From NCBI RefSeq assembly GCF_001542405.1, contig NZ_LNCD01000055.1:1-34330 (forward strand): DNA of 34,330 bases. Reading direction: 5' to 3'. Position 1 is the stretch's first letter. Every line of letters starts with the position of its first letter. The position numbers were made by a program, and so were the translations under genes. The notes beneath the pieces are model-generated. The model had not been told where the DNA came from. It ran no database searches and was given only the letters and a program-made list of their open reading frames with translations. This stretch comes from Rhizobium altiplani. Its GTDB lineage: Bacteria > Pseudomonadota > Alphaproteobacteria > Rhizobiales > Rhizobiaceae. Positions 1-7,890 of this stretch are shown piece after piece.

Positions 1-1862
1 CATGCCGGGATCGTCATGGGCCTGGAGGTCTCCCGTCTGGCGCGCAACAATGCCGACTGGCAGCGTCTGCTGGAGATCTGCGCCCTTGCCGACACCCTGA
101 TCCTCGACGAGGACGGCGTCTATGATCCGGCAAGTTTCAACGACCGGCTCCTGCTCGGCCTGAAGGGAACAATGAGTGAGGCCGAGCTGCATGTGATCAA
201 AGCCCGGCTACGCGGCGGCATTCTCAATAAGGTGCGGCGTGGCGAGTTTCGTTGCCTCCTGCCGACCGGGCTGGTCTATGACCATTTCGGCAATGTGACT
301 CTTGATCCAGACATGCAAGTCAGAGAAACGATCATTCATTTCTTTGAGATGTTCTCTCGCCTCGGGTCCGCCTCCCAGACCGTCAAGGTCTTTCGCAATG
401 AAGGCCTATTGTTTCCGTCGCGCCTACACAACGGCGACACACTGTTTCGGCCGCTCACCGCGTCGACGGCGATGCGTGTCCTGAACAATCCGCGCTACGC
501 TGGCGCCTATACCTATGGCCGACGACAGTTTCGACGCACCATCGACGGCAAAAAGACTCTGCGTGCGCGCGACATTGATGACTGGCCGGCCTGCATTCCC
601 AATGCTCATCCCGGCTATATCAGCTGGGAGCGACATCAGGAGAATCTGAAGATCCTCAAGGCGAATGGCCGTGGATTTGAAGCGGCACGAGCGTCAATCC
701 CAAGGGAGGGACCGGCACTGCTGCAAGGCCGGGCCGTGTGTGGGCAATGCGGCAGCCATCTTAGGGTTCGCTATGCGGCGCGGCGTGGCCGGCAGGAAGC
801 CTGGTACATTTGTAATCGTGCCCGCATTTATCGTGGGGAGCCTATGTGTCAGTCGATCGCCGGGCCTCCCGTCGATGAAGCCATCGGTATGCTGATTGCT
901 GAGCAGATGACGCCGGCGGCCGTCGAACTCGCTCTCGAAGTCCGCAAGGAGATCCAAGCCCGGCATGAAGAAGCAGACCGGCTACGCTGTCGCGCAATCG
1001 AACGCGCCCAAACGGAAGCCGAGCTCGCTCAGCGCCGCTTCATGCTTGTCGATCCTAGTAACCGCCTCGTCGCCGACACGCTCGAAGGTGAATGGAACGA
1101 GAAGCTTCGCACGCTGGCCAGTGCCCGCGAAGAGCGCGAACGTGGCCGAGAGAACGATCAATTCATCCTCGATAAAGCTGTCCACGAACGGTTAGTCGCG
1201 ATGACGGCCGACTTCAACCAACTCTGGAAGATCCGGATACCCCAAGCCGCGAACGCAAGCGATTGCTGGCCCACATCATTGAGGATGTCACTCTCTTAAA
1301 GTTGCCAGCGGAAGGAACCACCAAGCTTCACGTTCGCTTCAAGGGCGGCAAAATCCAGACGCTCACCACCATGAGCCCAAAATCCTCTCCTCAGCAGGTC
1401 AAGACAAAGCCCAGTATCATTGAACTGGTCGATAGGCTTCTCGACGATTACATTTATCCCGAGATCGCCGAGATTCTGAACGAGGAGGGACATCGCCCAG
1501 GTGGAACCACGCGTCGCGGCTGCCAGGACGCCCGCTTTACACCCCTCAAAGTCGCCTATCTCATCCACGAATATAAGCTGCGATCACGATATGATCGACT
1601 GCGACAACGGGGAATGCTGACAAGACAGGAAGCGGCAGCGCATCTCAATATCAGCGAGCAAACCGTCGCCAGATGGGCCAAATTTGGCCTCATCACCAGA
1701 CATGCCTATAACGGGCACTATAGCCTGTACGAAATCGCCGATGGAGACCTGCCGCAAAAGCAATGCAGCCGATGGAATCCACTCGAAGATCGCGCTGCTG
1801 CGTATCGACAAATGCAAACCGAGCCAAGAACATCAACTGGCGAGGAAAGAGGTGTAGTATGA
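1..1862 (+). pseudogene. large serine recombinase, 5'-incomplete and frameshifted
   Basis: This is a site-specific recombinase of the resolvase/Recombinase/zinc-ribbon type. The frame is open to base 1, so the N-terminal catalytic part lies outside the window. Visible are the end of the resolvase domain (SRLAR, then EAELH around codon 55), a Recombinase domain, and a zinc ribbon (CGQCG with a downstream C pair, about codons 240-275). The first frame ends at 1299. A frame starting near 1263 and ending at 1862 carries the expected C-terminus, including HVRFKGGK, YPEIAEILN and an HTH-like stretch with TRQEAAAHLN. Adding one G between 1230 and 1231 (AAG|ATCCGGAT) restores KDPDTPSRERKRLLAHIIEDV. 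It is therefore a one-base deletion in a GG run: either a real pseudogene or a sequencing error. Family assignment is firm; whether it is functional is doubtful. Confidence 0.85.
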
Positions 1863-1879
1863 ACGCCGATCGTTCGAAT

Positions 1880-2069
1880 ACAGGCAAACCCCACTGCCAT
1901 CCCACCAGACGATGCGAATACGGTCGGCCCGTTTCGAGCGGAAGACGTAAAGCGCGCCATTGAAGGGATCGAACCCGCCATCCCGCACCAGCGCCATCAA
2001 CGAGGCGGCTCCTTTGCGGAAGTCGACCGGCTGGCATGACACATAGACCACCACACCCGAAGCGATCAT
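1880..2069 (-). pseudogene. tnpB: IS66 TnpB, 3'-truncated
   Basis: The N-terminal half of IS66 TnpB. The motifs VDFRKGAASLMALV, DPFNGALYVFRSKRADR and WWDGSGVCLY are typical of the family (full length about 115 residues). Recognisable sequence ends after about 62 residues; the remaining residues to the chance stop at 1833 are unrelated and overlap the recombinase 3' end. The start overlaps the tnpA stop. Confidence 0.8.
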
Positions 2070-2470
2070 GCCTTGCGAACCGCCCGCAGAACCTTCACCA
2101 GGTGATCAGGATCGAACGCGCCGCAGACGCGCACCACCATATCGGCAATGGCAATATCGACCGAGCCGCTGCTTACCGTCTCAACGCGCGCGAACTTCTG
2201 CGTTCCCGTTTCCTCCGTCAGGGGCGCAACAGCGCCCGATGCCAGTGCCGTGCGACGCCATCCATAAAGCTGTGACGGATCTAAGCCTTCAGACCGGGCC
2301 ACCGCCGAGACGTTCGCCCCAGGCTGCAGCGCCATGGCCAGGATCCGCGCCTTTTCGTCATCCGACCACTCACGCGGCTTGCGTCTTCTTCGCACCGGCT
2401 CCGCGGTCAAAACCTCAAAGGTTCGAGGGTGATTCACACTGTCGCTCATAAGATTCTCCACATGACTCAT
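2066..2470 (-). CDS. tnpA: IS66 accessory protein TnpA
   Basis: A 134-residue accessory transposition protein of IS66 elements. It has the basic RRRRKPREWSDDEKARIL segment (about residues 28-45) and an HTH-like stretch with SEGLDPSQLYGWRR, as in other IS66 TnpA proteins, and a C-terminus ending in LVKVLRAVRKA. The start may instead be the inner Met (MSDSVNH, residue 8). Its stop overlaps the tnpB start as ATGA, the usual IS66 coupling. The gene looks intact, but the element is dead because the transposase gene is gone. Confidence 0.85.
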   Translation of the reverse strand: MSHVENLMSDSVNHPRTFEVLTAEPVRRRRKPREWSDDEKARILAMALQPGANVSAVARSEGLDPSQLYGWRRTALASGAVAPLTEETGTQKFARVETVSSGSVDIAIADMVVRVCGAFDPDHLVKVLRAVRKA

Positions 2471-2513
2471 GCAGAAAATCGCCGATCACCGGTTCGAAAG
2501 ATACGTGGGGTGG

Positions 2514-2526
2514 CCTACGCGCTTAC
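2514..2526 (-). repeat. IS66 terminal inverted repeat
   Basis: The minus strand reads GTAAGCGCGTAGG, with the GTAAGCG hallmark of IS66-family ends. It marks the boundary between the element and the fadJ-like remnant that begins at about 2527. Confidence 0.7.
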
Positions 2527-2529
2527 AAA

Positions 2530-3176
2530 ATGCCGACGGTTTCCCTGAACGCGAGTCTCACGTTTCCGCGAAGCGATCCCGCTGTTGCGGCGGCGCTGGC
2601 ATTGATCAGGGATAGTGAGATCCTCTCTTTTGAGGAGGGCCTCGCCCGGGAGCGCGAAACCTTTCTCAAGCTTCGCGAGTGCAGCCATGCGCAAGCGCGA
2701 ATCCATCTGTTTCTCTCGGGCAAAGCAGCGTACCATTTTGCGGTATCTTCTCCTGGCATCCGTCGCGATCGCCGGCTCGGGAAAGCGTGCCCACGCAATC
2801 GCGGTTCTCTTCCAACGATCCGGCGTCGCTTTTACCACAGACGTGGTCCGGCTTGCGCGATGCCGATCTCATCATTGACGCTGTGGATGACCGAAAGGCA
2901 CTGGTTACGATCAGGCAACTGGCGTCGAAGGCAAAGCCGGGTGCAATCATCGCGACGACGGGTGGCCGGGATCTCGATGGGCTCTCCGACGCAGCGGCAA
3001 GACCTGGGGCCATCATTGGCCTGAAACCTCGTCTGTCGGGCAGCCGGTCATTGATCGAAGTGGTTCCGACGGCGAGGACCGCGCCGGAGACCGTGAGTGA
3101 GGTTCTCGGGCCTTTGCGACGTTTAGTGTCTGGCGATGTGTGGTACGTGACATTGCTGAATTTAGGCCATGAATGA
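2530..3176 (+). pseudogene. fragment of enoyl-CoA hydratase/3-hydroxyacyl-CoA dehydrogenase (FadB/FadJ-like)
   Basis: Three successive frames give one interrupted protein. The first piece (from 2530) has the end of a crotonase domain, with a helix like FEEGLARERETFLKLRE. After a shift near 2730 comes a Rossmann start (VAIAGSGKRAHAIAVL). After a second shift near 2835 comes ADLIIDAVDD, KPGAIIATTGG and IIGLKP followed by LIEVV, matching the NAD-binding half of 3-hydroxyacyl-CoA dehydrogenases. The 5' part is cut off at the IS66 end, and the C-terminal dehydrogenase half is absent. At least two frameshifts and both truncations make it non-functional. Its 3' end overlaps the NifA site of the next operon. 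Confidence 0.7.
3137..3152 (+). promoter_or_regulatory. NifA upstream activator sequence
   Basis: A perfect TGT-N10-ACA (TGTGTGGTACGTGACA), the NifA-binding consensus. Its centre lies about 78 bp upstream of the start point predicted from the sigma54 promoter at 3197-3212, within the usual distance range. The stretch between the two sites (3153-3196) is AT-rich, which would suit DNA bending, although no clear IHF consensus was found. Confidence 0.75.
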
Positions 3177-3196
3177 TTTTAAATGTTTTTCTCTTT

Positions 3197-3212
3197 TGGC
3201 ACGGTACATGCA
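3197..3212 (+). promoter_or_regulatory. sigma54 (RpoN) promoter of the trpEG operon
   Basis: The sequence TGGCACG-GTAC-ATGCA differs from the consensus TGGCACG-N4-TTGCA at one position. The invariant GG (-24) and GC (-12) are correctly spaced. Transcription would start near 3223, leaving a leader of about 260 nt before trpEG. Together with the NifA site this predicts expression under nitrogen-fixing, low-oxygen conditions. Confidence 0.8.
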
Positions 3213-3411
3213 CCGCTATCCGCAAACGTCTCACGAGATAGAGTAGAGAAGCTTGTTGGAAACTGATTTGCATTGCCTTCGGGAAAGAGTGCTCCTCGAT
3301 CTCCCGATCTTGAGCGGGGCGGCAGCGCATGGCAGGTGCGCGCGGGGCGCTTGGTGGAGTGTGTTCCTTGCGAAATTGAATGAATTCCAGCCTGATTGAG
3401 ATGGCGGTCTT

Positions 3412-3471
3412 ATGACCTCCGCTTTCAAGCGATTTTTGCGCCCCGTTCAATGGCTATGGGCGTGGTTTTGA
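3412..3471 (+). CDS. putative Trp-rich leader peptide
   Basis: A 19-codon frame, MTSAFKRFLRPVQWLWAWF, with three Trp codons among its last six sense codons. Its TGA at 3469-3471 lies 1 nt before a TTG and 10 nt before the ATG of trpEG. Rhizobial trpE(G) genes are known to be preceded by a Trp-codon leader peptide. Here there is no room for an attenuator hairpin between leader and gene, so classical attenuation is unlikely; coupled translation or a relic are alternatives. The ribosome binding site is weak. Too short to prove from sequence alone. Confidence 0.5.
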   Translation: MTSAFKRFLRPVQWLWAWF

Positions 3472-3481
3472 ATTGACCGTC

Positions 3482-5572
3482 ATGGAGGTCGCTTTGCCTG
3501 GTGTCCAGTCCGCTCACTCGAACTTTCCAAATTTGATTTCTGTTGCAGAGGACATCGACTATGATACGAGCTATCACGATTTTCTACAACTTCTGAATAG
3601 ATATGAAGGCGGTATTTTTTACTGTAACTATGCATCTGACATTTACCGAAAGAAAGCTTTGGCTTTCTCTGACCCGGCAATTCGAATAGATTCTTGTTCG
3701 GAAGGAATGAGGGTCCTCACTCGTGGCAATATTGGGGCCGTCCTCTATCACGATTTCTTCGGACCAATACTTCAGGATTTATCTGCCCATGATCCATCTT
3801 GCGGCGTGCCGCTTCAGTCATTCCTTAATGGTCTTCTTCGGTGCAGCGTTTCCGATTCACTAAGTAATAGTGATTTGCTGGGCCTATATGGCGCATTCGG
3901 ATTCGATATTGCATTGGACGTGCATCGCATCGCGAAGCTGAAGCCGCGGAGTACCCGCCATCGGGATGCTGTTCTCTATTTTCCCACGACGTTTCTTGAG
4001 TTCGATCCCGCATCCCGATCGGCGCGGCGTGTGTCGTTCTTGCTCGCTGAGGACCGGCAGACCACTGCCGAAAAAGTTTATATTCATAGACTCGATTCTT
4101 CGGCCAAATCTTCGCGGCGAGGCGGCTCGGTGCCCTTCAGTCCGCTCACTGACCACACGGATTCGGTGGCGAGGGTCAAGGAGCATATCGGCAAAGGAGA
4201 CGTCTTTGAAATTGTAATGAGCAAGCGATTCAGCCGACCGCTGACTGAATTCCCCAGCGCAATCTTTGAACGAATCTGCCGGAAGAGGCCAGCTCCTTAC
4301 AGCTTTTTCGTTAATCTCGGAAGCTCCGAATACCTGCTCGCCACATCGCCGGAAATGCTCGTAAGAGTCCGGGCAGAGCAGGTGGAGGCGCGGCCAATAG
4401 CCGGGTCCATCGCTCGAGGCAAGACGGCGGTCGAAGATGAAGCCAATGTCCGCACCCTCCTCAACTCCGATAAGATCAGGGCGGAACTGATGATGTGCTG
4501 CGACGTCGCCAGGAATGACCTGTCCAAAGTGTGCACGCCCGACTCTGTTGCGCTACGCGCAAATCGTCAGATTGAACTTTATTCAAACGTCATTCACACC
4601 GTCGACTATATTACAGGTACACTCGCGCCTGGCTATACAAGCGTGGACGCCCTCTTTGCACACATGTGGTCCGTGGCATTAACGGGGGCTCCAAAGGCCA
4701 AGGCTCTGGAACTGATTGAGAGATACGAACCTGTGCCGCGGAACTGGTACGGGGGTGCTGTCGGCTATGTGCGGCTCAACGGAGAGATTGATACGGGCAT
4801 CCCGATCGCAATGATGCACATCATCGACGGGACATCTCATATTCAGGCCGGATCAAGTATCACATGGGACTCCGTGCCATCGGAGGAAGTCGCTGAAGCC
4901 AACAACAAGATCTCGTTTTTCGCAGATGATGCGCCAAATCCTTCACAGGTCCGGTCGGGAAAGCGGAAAGCTACCGTACTCTTGATCGATTTCGACGATT
5001 CATTCACCTACCTCACTGCGGGCTTGCTTTCACAGCTCGTAGATGATGTCGAGGTCCTCAATTACAGGGACGCCATTGATGCACTGAACCGGTTTTCTGG
5101 GGACGCGTTGGTGCTATCGGCCGGCCCAGGACATCCCGCGGAATACCCGTTTGACGAAATCCTGAAGTATTGCGAGGTGGAAAGAGTACCAACGCTTGGA
5201 ATTTGCCTTGGTTTTCAGGGTATCGTTCAACACTTCGGCGGCATTGTTGGTCGGCTAAGCGAGCCCGTCCACGGCAAGCACGCGGAACTCCGTCTAAAGA
5301 CACCAACTTCTCTCTACCGCGGCGTCTCAGGCTGTCCCCGTGTAGGCCGCTATCATTCCCTCTGCGCTTCCATCGGCAGTTTCCCCCCAGACCTGCATGT
5401 GACTGCGACCACGGACGACGAAATAATCATGTCCGTTGAGCATCAGTCTCTGCCGATCTACGGAGTCCAATATCACCCAGAGTCGATCATGAGTGCCTAT
5501 GGGAACATAGGCCACACGATAGTAAAAAACTTCATTGACATCGCATTTCAGGACGAGGTGCCCCCGACATGA
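3482..5572 (+). CDS. fused anthranilate synthase-like enzyme (TrpE-TrpG)
   Basis: A two-domain chorismate-amination enzyme, 696 residues from ATG 3482. The first part (to about 490) is the chorismate-binding TrpE domain: GLYGAFGFD, GDVFEIVMSKRF, PYSFFVNLG, the loop RPIAGSIARG, and the metal/substrate region HMWSVALTGAPKAKAL. The second is a class I glutamine amidotransferase with nucleophile C575 (GICLGFQ) and H665/E667 (YHPES), so the ammonia-releasing triad is complete. Rhizobial housekeeping TrpE(G) has the same fusion (about 730 residues); this copy is clearly divergent. PhzE-type ADIC synthases share the layout, so the product could be anthranilate or aminodeoxyisochorismate. In-frame alternative starts are TTG 3473 and TTG 3494, the latter 5 nt after GGAGG. 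It is first in an operon under the NifA/sigma54 promoter. Confidence 0.85.
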   Translation: MEVALPGVQSAHSNFPNLISVAEDIDYDTSYHDFLQLLNRYEGGIFYCNYASDIYRKKALAFSDPAIRIDSCSEGMRVLTRGNIGAVLYHDFFGPILQDLSAHDPSCGVPLQSFLNGLLRCSVSDSLSNSDLLGLYGAFGFDIALDVHRIAKLKPRSTRHRDAVLYFPTTFLEFDPASRSARRVSFLLAEDRQTTAEKVYIHRLDSSAKSSRRGGSVPFSPLTDHTDSVARVKEHIGKGDVFEIVMSKRFSRPLTEFPSAIFERICRKRPAPYSFFVNLGSSEYLLATSPEMLVRVRAEQVEARPIAGSIARGKTAVEDEANVRTLLNSDKIRAELMMCCDVARNDLSKVCTPDSVALRANRQIELYSNVIHTVDYITGTLAPGYTSVDALFAHMWSVALTGAPKAKALELIERYEPVPRNWYGGAVGYVRLNGEIDTGIPIAMMHIIDGTSHIQAGSSITWDSVPSEEVAEANNKISFFADDAPNPSQVRSGKRKATVLLIDFDDSFTYLTAGLLSQLVDDVEVLNYRDAIDALNRFSGDALVLSAGPGHPAEYPFDEILKYCEVERVPTLGICLGFQGIVQHFGGIVGRLSEPVHGKHAELRLKTPTSLYRGVSGCPRVGRYHSLCASIGSFPPDLHVTATTDDEIIMSVEHQSLPIYGVQYHPESIMSAYGNIGHTIVKNFIDIAFQDEVPPT

Positions 5573-6720
5573 ACGCCGACCACCTTAGCATTCTTGGCCT
5601 TGCTTCGTCGGAGCCAGAATATTCGAGCAACAGCACGGGTGTTGGTGGCGCGAGGCATTTTCTCTTCAAGGAACTCGCAAGCCGCTACGAATTGACGAAG
5701 GTTTTTCAGCCGAGGCCGTCTGCGCTAACGGCCTTAGCCTCAAGAATAGCAACTTGGGTGCCCAATCGCGAAATCGCACAACGAACATACAAGCGCCATC
5801 GATGGATATTCCAGGCAAAGAGCCGCGCGTGCGAGGGCTATATCGACGCGCTACAGTCCAAGCCTTCTTTGATATTCCAGTGGGAGTTCTTTTTTTCGCC
5901 GTACGCAAGCGAACGGATCACTATACCATATGTCGTATACAATGATTGGACGACCAGATTGAGTGCACGCGAATTTCCCGAGTGGGCGTTGCCGCGTGTG
6001 CGAAAGCACATTGACAGGCTTCAGGGCGACCTGATGCGCCGGGCGGCCTATGTTTTTACCTTTTCCGAGAAGGTGCGGCGATCCGTCATCTACGATTATG
6101 GCATTCCAGCGGAGAAGGTTGTGACAGCTTTTGCCGGTGTCAACATCGAGCATTTCCCCGATCCGATCCGCCGACCGGATCGCGACCGAGTCACGATCCT
6201 TTTCGGCGGGAACGATTACGCCCGCAAGGGGCTCGGCACACTTCTGAATGCCTTCCGCGTTCTCCGGGCTGAGCTCCCCTCGGTGGAACTTATCGTCTTC
6301 GGGGATCCTGGGCCGAATTACGTGGTGCTGGAGGAACCGCGAGTCAGACATCTGGGACACGTTTCAGACAAAGGGAAAATCTCGGAACTATATGCAACCG
6401 CCGACATTTTTGTGCTCCCCACTAAGACCGAAGCTTTCGGACACGTTTACGCTGAAGCCATGGCTCATTCTCTGCCTTGCATCGGTACGAAAGTCGGTGC
6501 CGTCAATGAGGTCATACTCGAAGAAGAAACTGGGTTCCTGATCGAGTCCGATGACGCGGCCGGCTTGACTGAGCGACTGCGAAAGCTCGTTGCATCCAGA
6601 GAAATGCGTCTAGCAATGGGGCAGCAAGGCTACAACCGTGCGAGCAAACATTTCAGGTGGGAGAGAGTCGTGGATGTGATGGCACCTTACCTTCATCAAG
6701 CGGCAGCAGGTCGAATTTGA
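5569..6720 (+). CDS. GT4-type glycosyltransferase
   Basis: A 383-residue retaining glycosyltransferase of the GT4/Glycos_transf_1 fold, expected to move a sugar from a nucleotide donor to a small or lipid acceptor in the cytoplasm. Seen are an N-terminal acceptor domain with GVGGARH (about 25-31), FSEKVRRSV, the linker AGVNIEHF, and a C-terminal donor domain with LFGGNDYARKGLGTLL, the E-x7-E signature in EAFGHVYAE, and TGFLIESDDAAGL. There are no membrane segments. The start overlaps the trpEG stop (ATGA), so the two are translationally coupled; this suggests the acceptor is the TrpEG-derived aromatic, but the sugar cannot be read from sequence. Confidence 0.85.
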   Translation: MNADHLSILGLASSEPEYSSNSTGVGGARHFLFKELASRYELTKVFQPRPSALTALASRIATWVPNREIAQRTYKRHRWIFQAKSRACEGYIDALQSKPSLIFQWEFFFSPYASERITIPYVVYNDWTTRLSAREFPEWALPRVRKHIDRLQGDLMRRAAYVFTFSEKVRRSVIYDYGIPAEKVVTAFAGVNIEHFPDPIRRPDRDRVTILFGGNDYARKGLGTLLNAFRVLRAELPSVELIVFGDPGPNYVVLEEPRVRHLGHVSDKGKISELYATADIFVLPTKTEAFGHVYAEAMAHSLPCIGTKVGAVNEVILEEETGFLIESDDAAGLTERLRKLVASREMRLAMGQQGYNRASKHFRWERVVDVMAPYLHQAAAGRI

Positions 6721-7874
6721 AGCCCTCTATCCCGCTCGTCCTGACGGCGGCCATCGCACTCGTGATTGGATTACAGAGTGCGGCCATTACGCCCAACCTC
6801 GCGCTCTTCGCAAGAGCGCGAATTGGCATGACAGAGGGTCAGACCGCCGCTTTCCTCGGAGCCTTCTATATCAGCGCGCTCGCTTGCAGCTTGGCGATAC
6901 CCCATTTCACCGACGTTTTCGGCTGGCGGAAGGCCGCAGTGGTGGGCTCAATCATCCTAACGTCGGTCGCAGCGTTGCTGCTGGGGTTTGTACACGGATT
7001 TGGAGGAGCACTGCTTATCGCGATCGGTCTGCTTGGCCCCTCGGCGAGCTCGATCGGGCTCTATTTCTCGTATCTCCGATCAACCGAACGAGGGCGCGAT
7101 CACGTCGTTGCCATGCGAGCGATTTTTTCCCTAGCATGGGTAGCCGGCCCAGCGGGAGCGTCCTTCCTGATTAGTTGGAGAGGATTTCCCGGCCTGCTGG
7201 TTGGCGTAGCTCTTTGCAGTTTGCCGGTTCTTCTGTTGGCGCCGTTCCTTCCGACGGCCATCTCAACATCGACTTCGTCTTCCTCTTTCTCAGAGGCCAA
7301 GCCACAAGACACCTTGAGCGTCGGGATCATGGTGGTCGCATTCGTTCTTCTGCAGGCCACCAACGCGGTAATCGTGATGGCGACCCCCTTGATCGTGACT
7401 GAGACATTAGAACTACCTGTGACTTATGCGGGCATCTTATTTTCTGCAGCTTCAGCGATCGAGATACCTCTGTTCTTACTCCTGGGGCGTGTGAGTCAAA
7501 AGAGATCTCCCAGAGCAGTCGTTATTGTGGGATCGGTATGTGGTGTTATCTACAGTACTTTGCTGTACGTGTTCAGTTCATTCCCCATACTTCTATCCGC
7601 TCAGTTACTGAACGCTGCCTTCATCGTAGCCGTAATGGGTGCAGGCATGGCCTGGTTTCAGGCTTCGATACCAATGAGGGTCGGCCTCGCAACCGGGCTC
7701 TACATGAACACGTCTCGCGCTGGCGCGCTTCTTGGTACTCCATCGGCTATAATGCTCGTCCGCGTATTTGGAGGGGACTATAAGGTAGCGGTACTCTACG
7801 CGGGGTTTCTCACTCTTATGGCAATCGCGGTTCTTTCTTTCGGTGCCCTATATTTAGCTCGCAGCAGGAATTGA
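6717..7874 (+). CDS. MFS sugar-efflux transporter, SET family
   Basis: A 12-helix major facilitator of about 385 residues. The match is to the SetA/SotA sugar-efflux family: MRAIFSLAWVAGPAG follows a GLLGPSAS loop, and the second half has QLLNAAFIVAVMGAGM, WFQASIPMRVG and LYMNTSRAGALLG, which align with the same blocks of SetA. Such proteins export sugars and glycosides. The chosen start is TTG 6717, overlapping the glycosyltransferase stop as TTGA with AGG upstream; an in-frame ATG at 6657 would overlap by 64 nt and add a non-hydrophobic tail. As third gene of the operon it probably exports the glycosylated product. Confidence 0.85.
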   Translation: MKPSIPLVLTAAIALVIGLQSAAITPNLALFARARIGMTEGQTAAFLGAFYISALACSLAIPHFTDVFGWRKAAVVGSIILTSVAALLLGFVHGFGGALLIAIGLLGPSASSIGLYFSYLRSTERGRDHVVAMRAIFSLAWVAGPAGASFLISWRGFPGLLVGVALCSLPVLLLAPFLPTAISTSTSSSSFSEAKPQDTLSVGIMVVAFVLLQATNAVIVMATPLIVTETLELPVTYAGILFSAASAIEIPLFLLLGRVSQKRSPRAVVIVGSVCGVIYSTLLYVFSSFPILLSAQLLNAAFIVAVMGAGMAWFQASIPMRVGLATGLYMNTSRAGALLGTPSAIMLVRVFGGDYKVAVLYAGFLTLMAIAVLSFGALYLARSRN

Positions 7875-7890
7875 CAAACTTAGGGTTTCG

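Larger units (their letters stand above)
1880..2526 (-). mobile_element. truncated IS66-family element
   Basis: This is the tnpA-proximal end of an IS66 element. On the minus strand the terminus reads GTAAGCGCGTAGG (complement of 2514-2526), which matches the usual GTAAGCG start of IS66 ends. It is followed by tnpA and then by the first part of tnpB, in the usual order. Homology stops near 1880, within tnpB; the rest of tnpB, tnpC and the other terminus are missing. The recombinase reading frame abuts the break, so the junction was probably made by deletion or by a later insertion. Confidence 0.8.

Noticed and set aside
3213..3481. Classical trp attenuator terminator
   Set aside because: No stem with a following T-run was found between the Trp-rich leader and trpEG, and only 10 nt separate them.
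3473..5572. Housekeeping trpE(G) of the tryptophan pathway
   Set aside because: Sequence is clearly divergent from rhizobial TrpE(G), and it sits in a NifA-type operon with a glycosyltransferase and exporter instead of trp genes.
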